Positions 8,828 to 20,032 of a stretch of DNA of 55,982 bases are shown here, piece by piece; position 1 is the first letter of the stretch; each line of letters begins with the position of its first letter. Both the position numbers and the translations under genes were made by a program. This DNA is from an uncultured Collinsella sp. (lineage in GTDB: Bacteria > Actinomycetota > Coriobacteriia > Coriobacteriales > Coriobacteriaceae), in NCBI GenBank assembly GCA_902496335.1, contig CABVAO010000006.1, positions 1-55,982 of the forward strand, written 5' to 3'. The notes under the pieces were generated by a model. That model was given only the letters and a program-made list of their open reading frames with translations, was not told the DNA's origin and did no database searches.

Positions 8828-10105
8828 TTAGGCGCTGTATTTGTTGGCCTCGCCAAAGGTGCCAGCCTCGACGATCCAGCCATCCTTCATGATGACGTCC
8901 ATGTTGTCGGTGTTGAGCACGTGGATGTCGGCGGCGACGTCACCGTTGACGACCAGCAGGTCGGCGCACTTGCCGGCCTCGATGGAACCGGTCTCGTCCT
9001 CGATGTGGCACATCTTGGCACCGTTGAGGGTGGCGCAGGTGATGGTCTCGACCGGGGTGAAGCCGATCTTGTCGACGAACTCGTACATCTCCTCGATGGA
9101 GCAGGTGCCGTACGGGGTGACGAAGGAGAAGGAGTCGGAGCCGATCGTCATGACAACGCCGCGCTTCTTGGCCTCGCGCAGGCAGTCGTAGTTGCGCTGC
9201 AGCTCCTTCTCGACCAGGGTGCCCTCGTACTTGTCGTGCAGCTCGGGGACGTAGACGGGCGGATAGGTGGCGTACCAGGTGGGCAGGAAGGCGATCGTCG
9301 GGGTGAAGAAGGTGCCCTGCTCGGCCATGAGGTCCATGGTGCGCTCATCGATATCGAAACCGTGAATCAGCTGCTCGCAGCCAAAACGAACGGAATCGTA
9401 GGCAGCGGCGTGGTTGTTGTAGCAGTGGCTCCACACGGGGATGCCGACCATCTTTGCCTCGTCGACCACGGCCTGGATCTCCTCGGAGCAGTAGTGCTGG
9501 TCGCGACCGGAGTCCCAGCGCCAGATGCCGCCACCGGTAGCCCAGATCTTGATGGCATCGGGGTTCTCGCGCAGGCGACGACGGACGGCCTTGCGCAGAT
9601 CCCAAGGACCGTCGACCTGGTCGCCCCAGGGATGGGATTCCTTGTTGAGCTCCTGGGTGCAGTGGTGGGAGTCACCGTGGCCGGCAACGCGGCAGAAGCC
9701 GAGGCCGGTGGCCAGAACGCGCGGGCCCTTGAAGACGCCCTTGTCGATGCAGTCACGGATCTGGATACCAAAGCGACCGATCTCGCAGACGGTGGTGAGG
9801 CCATGGGTGAGGCAGTCGTAGGCCTGCTTGACGGCGACGGCCTGCTTCTCGAGGAGCGGCTGCATGACCCAATCGGTGTCATCGTCGGTCAGGTTGCCCG
9901 AGAAGTGCAGGTGGGTGTCGATCAGGCCGGGAAGGACGGTCTTGCCGGCGGCGTCGATGACCTCAACGCCCTCGGGAAGATCCTGCATAGCGCCGGCGTA
10001 CTCGATCTTGCCGTTGTCGTCGACGAGAACGAGGGAGTTCTCGACCGGCTCGGCACCGGTACCGTCGATGAGCTTGCCGCCAACGATTGCATACTTAGTG
10101 GACAT
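8828..10105 (-). CDS. Metal-dependent amidohydrolase (prolidase/imidazolonepropionase-like)
   Basis: A 425-residue cytosolic amidohydrolase of the COG1228 type. The binuclear-metal ligands are visible: HLH (H65, H67), a probable carboxylated lysine K186 in IKIWATGG, H227 in WSHCYNN, H248 in IHGFDID and the catalytic D324 in TIGSDS. The C-terminal beta-sandwich returns with DLLVVNGD. Relatives hydrolyse Xaa-Pro or Xaa-Arg dipeptides and other amide bonds; the substrate is not predictable. It lies downstream of an APC permease (131-base gap with a long hairpin but no T-run), so import and hydrolysis of one compound is a reasonable inference. Confidence 0.88.
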   Translation of the reverse strand: MSTKYAIVGGKLIDGTGAEPVENSLVLVDDNGKIEYAGAMQDLPEGVEVIDAAGKTVLPGLIDTHLHFSGNLTDDDTDWVMQPLLEKQAVAVKQAYDCLTHGLTTVCEIGRFGIQIRDCIDKGVFKGPRVLATGLGFCRVAGHGDSHHCTQELNKESHPWGDQVDGPWDLRKAVRRRLRENPDAIKIWATGGGIWRWDSGRDQHYCSEEIQAVVDEAKMVGIPVWSHCYNNHAAAYDSVRFGCEQLIHGFDIDERTMDLMAEQGTFFTPTIAFLPTWYATYPPVYVPELHDKYEGTLVEKELQRNYDCLREAKKRGVVMTIGSDSFSFVTPYGTCSIEEMYEFVDKIGFTPVETITCATLNGAKMCHIEDETGSIEAGKCADLLVVNGDVAADIHVLNTDNMDVIMKDGWIVEAGTFGEANKYSA

Positions 10106-10236
10106 GGTTCCTCCTTATGGATCCATATAGTGGGCGAGGCCGTGTTGGGTTAAGGCCTCACAAAGCTACCCAAGTGGTGCCGGGTTCGGTGCGCGGGAGA
10201 GAGGATTCCGCGCACCCGATCCGCCCCGGCTAGGCG

Positions 10237-11688
10237 TTACTTTTTGCGAGAATTGGTGAAAGCCATGAGGGCCAGGCCAATAGCCAACCAACCGATCACG
10301 ATGCTCCACTCCACCATGTTGAGGGAGGCGGGAGAGAACGGAATCACGAGCAGGCCGATGATGATGGCGCAGGCAGCGATAGCGAGGCCGATGCCAAACT
10401 TGCCGCCGGGCACCTCGTAGGGACGAGGCAGGTCGGGCTCGGTGAAGCGCATGCGCAGGCAGGCGAGGGCGACCATACCGCAGGAGAAGATGAAGGCGAG
10501 AGCCGACACGTTGGTCAGAGGGATGAGCATGTTCTTGCCCAGGAACGGACCGATGACGGTGATGACGCCCAGAACGACGCAGGCGAGCTTGGGAGCGCCG
10601 GACTTGGGGTCGACCTCGGCGAACTTCTCGGGCAGCTGGCCCTTGCGGCCCATGGCAAGCATGATGCGGCTCGTGGCGCCGTAGAAGGAGTTCATCGGGC
10701 CCATGGGTCCAAGCGTGGCGATGACGAGCATGGCCAGGTACAGAAGCATGTTGATGCCCTTGAGGCAGGCAAGCGCGGGAACCGGGCTCTTAACAAACTC
10801 ATGCCAGTCGAGAATGGTGCCGAACGAGTAGATGCAGACCATGTAGAAGCCGCCGGCGGCCAGCAGAGCCAGGGAGATGATCTTGCCGAACTTGTTCCAG
10901 TTGAGGCCCTCGGCTGCTTCCTCAGCCTGCTGAGGAATGGTGTCGAAACCGGCGTAGAAGAACGGGGTCAGAACCAGGACCGACACGATGCCGGCGAACA
11001 GGCTGGTGCCCTCGGTAGCGGCCTTACCGCCGCCAGCGCCGGTGACCTGGGAGAACACGGGCATGGCGTTGTCCGGCGAGCCGGTGAACAGCGAGACGCC
11101 CATGGCGAGCAGCATGCCGCAGAGCAGAGCCTTGGTCAGGAAGGCCTGGAGCTTGGCGGCCGAGCTGGCACCGCGGAAGTTGAGGAAGATGACGTAGGCT
11201 GCGAAGCCGAGCGCGATCAGCGTCGGGAACAGGTAAACGTCGGCGCCCAGGATGGTGTAGAGCTTAACGGCACGCAGCCACTCAAGACCGGGCAGGCTGC
11301 CGAACATCTCGGACACGAGGGTCGAAATGGCGATGGCCTCCCACGGGCACAGGATGCCGTTGCCCAGGGCCAAAAGCCAACCGGTGATGTAGCTCAGCGT
11401 ACGGCCAAAGCTACGATCGACGTACTCGACGATGCCGCCCGAGATGGGGATAGCAGCCGTGAGCTCACCGAAAACAGCTCCGACGGGCACGAGGAAGATT
11501 GCACCCAAGAGGAATGCGATCATAGCGGGAACGGGACCGCCGCCCACGACCATCCAGTCGCCGACCTGCAGAACCCAACCGGTACCGATGATGGCACCGA
11601 AACCGATGGTGAAGAAGTTCCAGAGCGAAAGCGTTTTCTTCATGCCGCCGTTATCCTCGACTGCAACTTCTGCGTTCTTGTCCGCCAT
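10237..11688 (-). CDS. APC-family amino acid/amine permease
   Basis: A 483-residue integral membrane protein with about 12 segments. It opens with the APC superfamily signature (LWNFFTIGFGAIIGTGWV), whose GAIIGTG motif in segment 1 binds the substrate alpha-carboxyl/amino group in characterised relatives. An ELTAAIPISGG motif lies in segment 2-3. The C-terminus ends in a basic tail (NSRKK). The ATG at 11688 has a strong ribosome site (GGAGGGGAACA). Probably in one transcript with the amidohydrolase. Substrate unknown; amino acid, peptide-derived amine or ureido compound are possible. Confidence 0.88.
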   Translation of the reverse strand: MADKNAEVAVEDNGGMKKTLSLWNFFTIGFGAIIGTGWVLQVGDWMVVGGGPVPAMIAFLLGAIFLVPVGAVFGELTAAIPISGGIVEYVDRSFGRTLSYITGWLLALGNGILCPWEAIAISTLVSEMFGSLPGLEWLRAVKLYTILGADVYLFPTLIALGFAAYVIFLNFRGASSAAKLQAFLTKALLCGMLLAMGVSLFTGSPDNAMPVFSQVTGAGGGKAATEGTSLFAGIVSVLVLTPFFYAGFDTIPQQAEEAAEGLNWNKFGKIISLALLAAGGFYMVCIYSFGTILDWHEFVKSPVPALACLKGINMLLYLAMLVIATLGPMGPMNSFYGATSRIMLAMGRKGQLPEKFAEVDPKSGAPKLACVVLGVITVIGPFLGKNMLIPLTNVSALAFIFSCGMVALACLRMRFTEPDLPRPYEVPGGKFGIGLAIAACAIIIGLLVIPFSPASLNMVEWSIVIGWLAIGLALMAFTNSRKK

Positions 11689-12047
11689 TGTTCCCCTCCT
11701 TTCCTTTTTGACGCCCTTGGCGTCACCCCTTGCGCGGTCCGTTTTGCCGCGCGCTTTTATTCCGTGGCTTTAAGATACGGCCTTGGCACAGCAGCTCCGC
11801 TTGTAGCTCGACCGATGGCAGAACTGCAAAACGAGCGGCGCCGTTTTTGGGACGAACGGCACGGTTTGCCGCTCATTGTTGCCGCCCGTCCGACGGGCGT
11901 ACGCTCATCGGACGCATATAGAGATGTTTTTGAGGCCGTGTGTTTTGCGCCTTTCGTACCGTTTACCGAGCTTTTGACGCGCGGACCCATTTGTTGCACA
12001 TCTTTTTTGTAGGATAGACAGGTTATATATGAGACAAGGCGGTACGA
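11689..12047. other. Divergent intergenic region (permease / C39-like protein)
   Basis: A 359-base gap between divergent genes. Near the permease it holds two hairpins: TGACGCC/GGCGTCA (about 11709-11725) and GCGCGG/CCGCGC (about 11732-11753), which would fold in the permease leader. On the plus side TTGCAC, TAGGAT and TATATAT lie between 11994 and 12030, but no convincing -35/-10 pair at proper spacing was found. No gene seen. Confidence 0.5.
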
Positions 12048-13082
12048 ATGGCATACGGATACAACGACGGTGATCAACGGCGACAAAGCGTTCGCCTTGC
12101 TGGCCGTACCACGCCGACGCCCAGAAGTGCCACGAGCAGCAATCCGCAACGCCCTCAAGAGCAACCCAGACCTTCGTCTCGGCAGCAGACAAGCAGAACA
12201 CGGCAGAGCGGCCGTCCGAGTACGGCCACAAGCGCGCAGCAAGATAGCCGCTTGGGCGCGCGCACTCGACAGCGTCAGGCCGAGGTTCCGCAACTGCGCC
12301 GCAACGGCGCACGTCAGCCCGGCATCCATATCAACCGCTTCTTTTCGCATCCCCAAGGCGGACGCGACGGCAAGCCTTACCGCTCGACATCGTACGTGAA
12401 TGCCCCCGCCCTGTCAGCTCGTCGACTTCGCCTCGCACTGTGCTCTATCCTCACCTGTCTGGTCTTTGTGCTTATGAGCTCCTGTATCTCCCACGGCTCG
12501 GCCGGCCTCGATCCAACCGCCGAGGATAAGCTGCTCAAGGCCCCGGTCGCGCCCGGCTATTCGTTTGCGTTTTCGACCCCGCGTGCGCAGTGGCAAGCCG
12601 GCACCATGCCCCACATCTATCAGATTGACCCGGCATGGTCAGAGCTGCCCTACGCTGGCGGTACCATCCGCCAAAATGCCTGCGGCCCTACCTGTCTTAC
12701 CATGGTCTACATCTATAAGACCGGCCACACCAATATGACGCCGGTCGATATGTGCGCTCTTTCCGAGGCGGGCAACTATGCGCCCACCGGCGCCACCGAG
12801 TGGTCGTTTATGACGAGCGGCGCATGGCAGCTGGGCCTTGACGGAACGGAACTCCATATCGATCGCAGCTCCATCACCCAGGCGCTGCGCTCGGGCGCGC
12901 CCATCATCGCATCGGTTCGTCCCGGCACCTTTACCAGCGTTGGACACTATATCGTGCTCTGGGGCATCGACGATGCCGATCAAGTGGGAGTCTACGACCC
13001 CAACTCGCAAAGCCGCAGTGCCCGCCGCTGGGGCGTCGTAGAAGTCCTCAATGAAATCGAAGCCATGTGGGCCTACTACTAG
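12048..13082 (+). CDS. Membrane-anchored C39-like cysteine peptidase
   Basis: A 344-residue protein. The first 120 residues are basic, Arg/Gln/Ser-rich and probably disordered in the cytoplasm. One membrane segment (about 127-146) follows, and the rest is outside. The C-terminal domain matches the Peptidase_C39_2 fold: C212 in QNACGPTCL, H300 in VGHYIVLWG and D317 in VYDPNS are the expected catalytic triad. The ATG at 12048 has an upstream AAGGCGG. Such domains cleave leader peptides or wall-associated peptides; the target is not known. It is the only plus-strand gene in this stretch, convergent with carbamate kinase. Confidence 0.85.
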   Translation: MAYGYNDGDQRRQSVRLAGRTTPTPRSATSSNPQRPQEQPRPSSRQQTSRTRQSGRPSTATSAQQDSRLGARTRQRQAEVPQLRRNGARQPGIHINRFFSHPQGGRDGKPYRSTSYVNAPALSARRLRLALCSILTCLVFVLMSSCISHGSAGLDPTAEDKLLKAPVAPGYSFAFSTPRAQWQAGTMPHIYQIDPAWSELPYAGGTIRQNACGPTCLTMVYIYKTGHTNMTPVDMCALSEAGNYAPTGATEWSFMTSGAWQLGLDGTELHIDRSSITQALRSGAPIIASVRPGTFTSVGHYIVLWGIDDADQVGVYDPNSQSRSARRWGVVEVLNEIEAMWAYY

Positions 13083-13085
13083 TCA

Positions 13086-13140
13086 TTGGGGACAGACTTA
13101 AATGAGTGGTCGTTGGGGACAGCCTTTAAGGACTGTCCCA
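13086..13140. repeat. GGGGACAG short repeat pair with hairpin
   Basis: TTGGGGACAG occurs at 13086-13095 and again at 13114-13123. The second copy forms a stem with CTGTCCC at 13133-13139. It lies just after the C39 gene stop and resembles the GGGACTG-containing arms at 19022-19060, so it probably belongs to a dispersed repeat family. Confidence 0.6.
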
Positions 13141-13180
13141 TGCTGCCGGCAGGAAAGGAACGTCCCTAAGTGCCGGGTTG

Positions 13181-13217
13181 AAACAAAAGCCCCGCAGTCG
13201 GAGCGGACTGCGGGGCT
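13181..13217 (-). terminator. Terminator of carbamate kinase
   Basis: A 12-bp stem (13217-13206 with 13199-13188) is followed on the minus strand by TTTTGTTT. A second hairpin (GTGGGCGC/GGCGCCCAC, 13237-13260) lies between it and the stop codon. Confidence 0.85.
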
Positions 13218-13282
13218 CATGAAGAGAGGCTAGCTTGTGGGCGCTTTGCCTGGCGCCCACGAGAGATGCAACAGAGTAGAGA

Positions 13283-14245
13283 CTACTCGTGGATGCGGGT
13301 ACCGGAGAGGCCGGCCATGGTCTCGGCGGCCTTGTCCAGAGCACCGATGATGCAGGTGCGGCCCTTGCGGGAACGGGCGAACTTGATGGCAGCGCGGACC
13401 TTGGGCTCCATGGAACCCTTGCCGAACTGACCCTCGTCGGCCAGGCGCTCGGCCTCGTCGGCGGTGAGCTCCTCGAGTTCCTCCTGGTTGGGCTTGCCAA
13501 AGTTGATGGCGACATGCTCAACGGCGGTCAGCAGGAACAGAACGTCAGCATCGCAGTCCTCGGCCAGCAGCTCGCCGCCCAGGTCCTTGTCGATGACGGC
13601 GGGAACGCCCTTGTAGCAGCCCTTGTTCTCGTAGTCGCGGACGACGGGGATGCCGCCGCCACCGCAGGCGATGACGATGAACTCGTTGTCGAGCAGGTTG
13701 AGGATGGAGTCAGCCTCGACGATCTTCTTGGGATCGGGGGAAGCGACGACGCGACGCCAGCCGCGGCCGGAATCCTCGACGAAGACCTTGGAGGGATCCT
13801 CGGCCATGAACTCCTTGGCCTGCTCCTCGGTATAGAAGGGGCCGATCGGCTTGGTCGGGTTCTTGAACGCGGGATCGTCGGGGTCGCACTCAATCTGGGT
13901 GACGACGGTGGCGGCGTGCCAACGCTTATAGCGCTTGTGCATCTCGCGGCCGATGCCCTGCTGCAGGTGATAACCAATGTAGCCCTGGGACATGGCGCCG
14001 CACTCGGGCAGCGGCATCTCGGGGGTGCCGATGGCGTCGTGGGCAGCGGCGAAGGCGTTCTGGATCATGCCGACCTGCGGGCCGTTGCCGTGGGTGATGA
14101 TGATCTCGTTACCCTGCTCGATCAGGCCGAGAAGAGCGTGAGCGGTGTTGCTCACGGCCTCGATCTGCTCAACGGGGTTGTTGCCGAGGGCGTTGCCGCC
14201 AAGGGCGACGACAATACGATCGGGCTTGCCAAGAGGCTTAGACAT
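13283..14245 (-). CDS. arcC: Carbamate kinase
   Basis: A 320-residue enzyme that makes ATP from carbamoyl phosphate and ADP, normally the last step of arginine deiminase, agmatine or ureido-compound fermentation. Diagnostic amino acid kinase family blocks are present: ALGGNALG near the N-terminus, THGNGPQVG, QGYIGYHLQQ (the arcC subdomain), RRVVASPDPK, ACGGGGIPV and a DKDLGGELLA/DVLFLLTAV stretch. The length is normal. The ATG at 14245 is preceded by GAAAGGA; the earlier in-frame codon is not supported. No deiminase or carbamoyltransferase gene lies nearby, so the source of carbamoyl phosphate is not visible; the amidohydrolase/permease pair is a speculative partner. Confidence 0.95.
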   Translation of the reverse strand: MSKPLGKPDRIVVALGGNALGNNPVEQIEAVSNTAHALLGLIEQGNEIIITHGNGPQVGMIQNAFAAAHDAIGTPEMPLPECGAMSQGYIGYHLQQGIGREMHKRYKRWHAATVVTQIECDPDDPAFKNPTKPIGPFYTEEQAKEFMAEDPSKVFVEDSGRGWRRVVASPDPKKIVEADSILNLLDNEFIVIACGGGGIPVVRDYENKGCYKGVPAVIDKDLGGELLAEDCDADVLFLLTAVEHVAINFGKPNQEELEELTADEAERLADEGQFGKGSMEPKVRAAIKFARSRKGRTCIIGALDKAAETMAGLSGTRIHE

Positions 14246-14614
14246 TGCTGGAATCCTTTCTGTAAAAGGTCTACAACCCATTAATAACCCGTGTCCGTGC
14301 GATACACGAGTTTATTAAGGTTTATATTCTCTTTATCGCTCATTTTATTCATTTTGAAAATAGTTGAACGGTGAACGGTCGTTTTTATCCGCTCAGCGTA
14401 CAGAACCCCAGCTCAGATATGTTTACGCCATTTACGTGCGACTTTATTTTAATGGAGCAAGAATTAGGCTAGATTATGCAAACTATATCTTTGCTAAACA
14501 CCAAACAGAAAGCGCTAAATCTTACTCGCACTATACGAGATTCTATGCACTTATAGGACGAGTATGCATCCCTGCAAAAACAAGGGGCTTTTCATCCAGC
14601 AATAGGAATAAAGA
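14246..14614. other. AT-rich leader/promoter region of carbamate kinase
   Basis: This stretch is much more AT-rich than its surroundings. On the minus strand it carries TATAAA-like boxes near 14330 and a hairpin (AATAA..CGTGT / ACACG..TTATT, 14281-14314) in the expected 5' leader. TGAATAAAATG near 14350 vaguely recalls half of an ARG box, but I cannot support an operator. A plus-strand reading frame through here runs on into the hairpin repeats and is judged not real. Confidence 0.4.
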
Positions 14615-14920
14615 GGGGCTCCGAAAGGGCACCCAGCCCCCAAAGCACGGGGATAGAAGGCGACAACAGCCAAATCCTCCATCCATCCCCAAAGTGGCGC
14701 GAGGTTTCGCGGCAAAGCCGCGAAACAGCGAAGGGGACGGAATACCCGACCAACTACGTCCTTCATCCGCCCCACAATCCGAGGACGTAGTCGTAGCAGG
14801 ATCTGAGGGCTAACCTTCGCGGACACTCCGCAGGACGAAAGAACCCCCGCCGCACGTAGTGCGCAGCGGGGGTTCTTTCATGTCCGAGGACGTCCGCGAA
14901 GGTCAGCCCTCAGATCCTGC
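14615..14920. repeat. Hairpin-rich nested inverted repeats
   Basis: Successive inverted repeats: GGGGCT/AGCCCC (14615-14640), a perfect 10-bp stem (14704-14713 with 14717-14726), ACTACGTCC/GGACGTAGT (14753-14761 with 14783-14791), and a long pair with arms at 14797-14824 and 14892-14920. That last pair encloses a further 14-bp stem at 14837-14879. No coding function is evident. Confidence 0.8.
14837..14879. terminator. Terminator of nifJ inside the long inverted repeat
   Basis: A 14-bp perfect stem (14837-14850 with 14866-14879) rich in G:C, with A/T-rich ends that give short T-runs in both directions. It lies 52 bases after the nifJ stop. Confidence 0.75.
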
Positions 14921-14930
14921 GGTGGGAGAC

Positions 14931-18470
<3,540 letters not shown>

Positions 18471-18868
18471 ATACCCCTCTCCTCTCATATAGGTATACAG
18501 GCCCCGGCGATTGCCGGGATGCTGGCGTGATGGGATTTTCGCTGTTGCTTCCAATCATCTGGCAGGCAGACTGAGCAGCAGGCACATGGCGTGGAGAGAA
18601 GGCATGCCAAGGCGAGGAGGGCTGCACGCGCTCCACAGGCCCAGCTACCCGTCTTGCACATGACCGAGCGCCGCAAAGGCCGCATGCCGGATGCTCCCGG
18701 GCACGCCCCGGCGATGGGAAGCGCCCGCAACGGAAATCCGCATGCGGGTTTATTGTACCCCGCCGCCAAGCCATATTTCGACAAATATAGGTGGGCGGTA
18801 AAGGTTTACCTTAGGTGACTGCCAAGGGGCGAGATGGCCCCTCGGATGGAAAAGTCGCAGCCTGCATC
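18471..18868. other. Upstream region of nifJ
   Basis: Non-coding as far as I can tell. On the minus strand TACAAT (18757-18752) is a possible -10 box, which would give a leader of about 270 bases. A CCCGGC/GCCGGG hairpin (18500-18517) lies close to the gene. I recognise no known riboswitch consensus. Confidence 0.4.
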
Positions 18869-18984
18869 GAGAGTGGATAATCTCCCACTTTTTGCCTGTA
18901 TCTTGACCAAAAGTGGGAGATTATCCACTCTCATGGGTTGTGCGTCCGAAAATCCTCTCTCGTGCGTCCGGAAATCCACTCTCG
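18869..18984. repeat. Perfect 24-bp inverted repeat plus 22-bp direct repeats
   Basis: Arms at 18869-18892 and 18909-18932 are perfect reverse complements with a 16-base loop. Immediately after come two direct repeats of about 22 bases (18939-18960 and 18961-18983), each starting GTGCGTCCG and ending CTCTC. The terminal ATCCACTCTC of the inverted repeat recurs in them. Not coding. Confidence 0.9.
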
Positions 18985-19008
18985 TTTCTCTATCGCCGAC
19001 CACACGGC

Positions 19009-19075
19009 AGTTGCGGTGAAATGGGGACTGTTTTTGCCGGTCGCGGCCTTAAACAGTCCCTATTTCACCGCAACT
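19009..19075. repeat. 25-bp inverted repeat, member of a dispersed family
   Basis: Arms at 19009-19033 and 19051-19075 match with a single mismatch. The outer AGTTGCGGTGAAAT sequence recurs, with small changes, at 52002-52015 and 55852-55865. On the minus strand it is a long stem 15 bases after the FHA gene stop and may also serve as its terminator. Confidence 0.85.
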
Positions 19076-19090
19076 TATTTAGGAGATGAG

Positions 19091-20029
19091 TTAGAGAGCG
19101 CCGAGGAGGATGGCGTAGGTGGTGGATTCGCCGAGCCTGAGCTCGTCACCGGGGTTGAGCTGAGCGGAGCGGCCAGGCTCGACCTGGGTGCAGACGTTCG
19201 TCGCGCCGTTTACCACCACGGTTCCGTTGGTGGACGACAGATCCTCGACGTACCAGGTATTTTGGTCATCGCACCACACGTGGGCATGGCGAGCCGAAAC
19301 GTCATCGCCCACATCGGTGATATCGCCCTCCCCCGTCGCCAGCGCACCGATCTCGACGCCTTCCTCACTCGGCTGAATCCAGCGCGGGGCGCTCACCACG
19401 TAGCCGTTTTGCACGCGCAGCAGTCCCAGCGGATGCGCCGGCGCCGCCTCGTGCTCGCCCGTGACCGTCGAGGTGCTCAGCGAGCGCGGGGTCGATGTGG
19501 CGCCGCCACAGGTCGCATGAGCGTAGTCGATGGCATAGGTCACCGAGGATCGAACATCTGCCGAGCAACCGACGGCGACAAACAGCACCAGCACGGCCTC
19601 GGCACGTTCGGCGGGCATAAGCTCCGCCGCCTGCGACAGGCGCTCGACCGCATTGCGGTAGAGGCTCGTATCCTGATGGCATTCCTCGAGCGCCCGCACC
19701 ATGGGCTCGCCAGCGGGCCCGCACACCATGTTGATCACCGCCGTGGCATTCATGGGATTGCGGCGGCGCAGGGCCAGATGCGACATGATGCGCGCGGCCG
19801 AGGTGCCGTAATCGGCAAAATAGCGCTCCTGCAGCGTGCCGACCGGAGCGCGCACGATAAAACGCGAGACCCAGGAGCGATCGGCGGCGCGGCTCTGTGG
19901 ACTACGGCCGTCGGCGAGCGGGCGGCTCGAGAGCACCAGGCCGCACAGTTCGATATGGCTCAGGTGCGCTGCGCGCTTAAAGATGTCAAACATTGCCCCG
20001 CACGGGGTGAGCTCAGCTTGAGAAGCCAT
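19091..20029 (-). CDS. FHA-domain protein linked to a Ser/Thr kinase
   Basis: A 312-residue cytosolic protein. The C-terminal third is a forkhead-associated phosphothreonine-binding domain, with DVSARHAHVW and VEDLSSTNGTVV carrying the key Ser/His/Asn residues. The N-terminal 200 residues match no family I can name. It starts 3 bases after the kinase stop, with a ribosome site (GGAGGG) inside the kinase gene, so the two are co-translated or tightly co-transcribed. By analogy with other kinase-FHA pairs it probably binds a phosphothreonine on the kinase or a substrate (inference). Confidence 0.85.
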   Translation of the reverse strand: MASQAELTPCGAMFDIFKRAAHLSHIELCGLVLSSRPLADGRSPQSRAADRSWVSRFIVRAPVGTLQERYFADYGTSAARIMSHLALRRRNPMNATAVINMVCGPAGEPMVRALEECHQDTSLYRNAVERLSQAAELMPAERAEAVLVLFVAVGCSADVRSSVTYAIDYAHATCGGATSTPRSLSTSTVTGEHEAAPAHPLGLLRVQNGYVVSAPRWIQPSEEGVEIGALATGEGDITDVGDDVSARHAHVWCDDQNTWYVEDLSSTNGTVVVNGATNVCTQVEPGRSAQLNPGDELRLGESTTYAILLGAL

Positions 20030-20032
20030 GGC

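Noticed and set aside
8780..10153. A 457-codon frame opposite the amidohydrolase
   Set aside because: Antisense shadow; the minus-strand frame has every metal ligand of the family.
14281..14360. ArgR operator ahead of carbamate kinase
   Set aside because: Only half of the expected TGAAT...ATTCA symmetry is present.
14364..14813. A 149-codon plus-strand frame between arcC and nifJ
   Set aside because: It runs from an AT-rich region into hairpin repeats, has no ribosome site and no recognisable domain.
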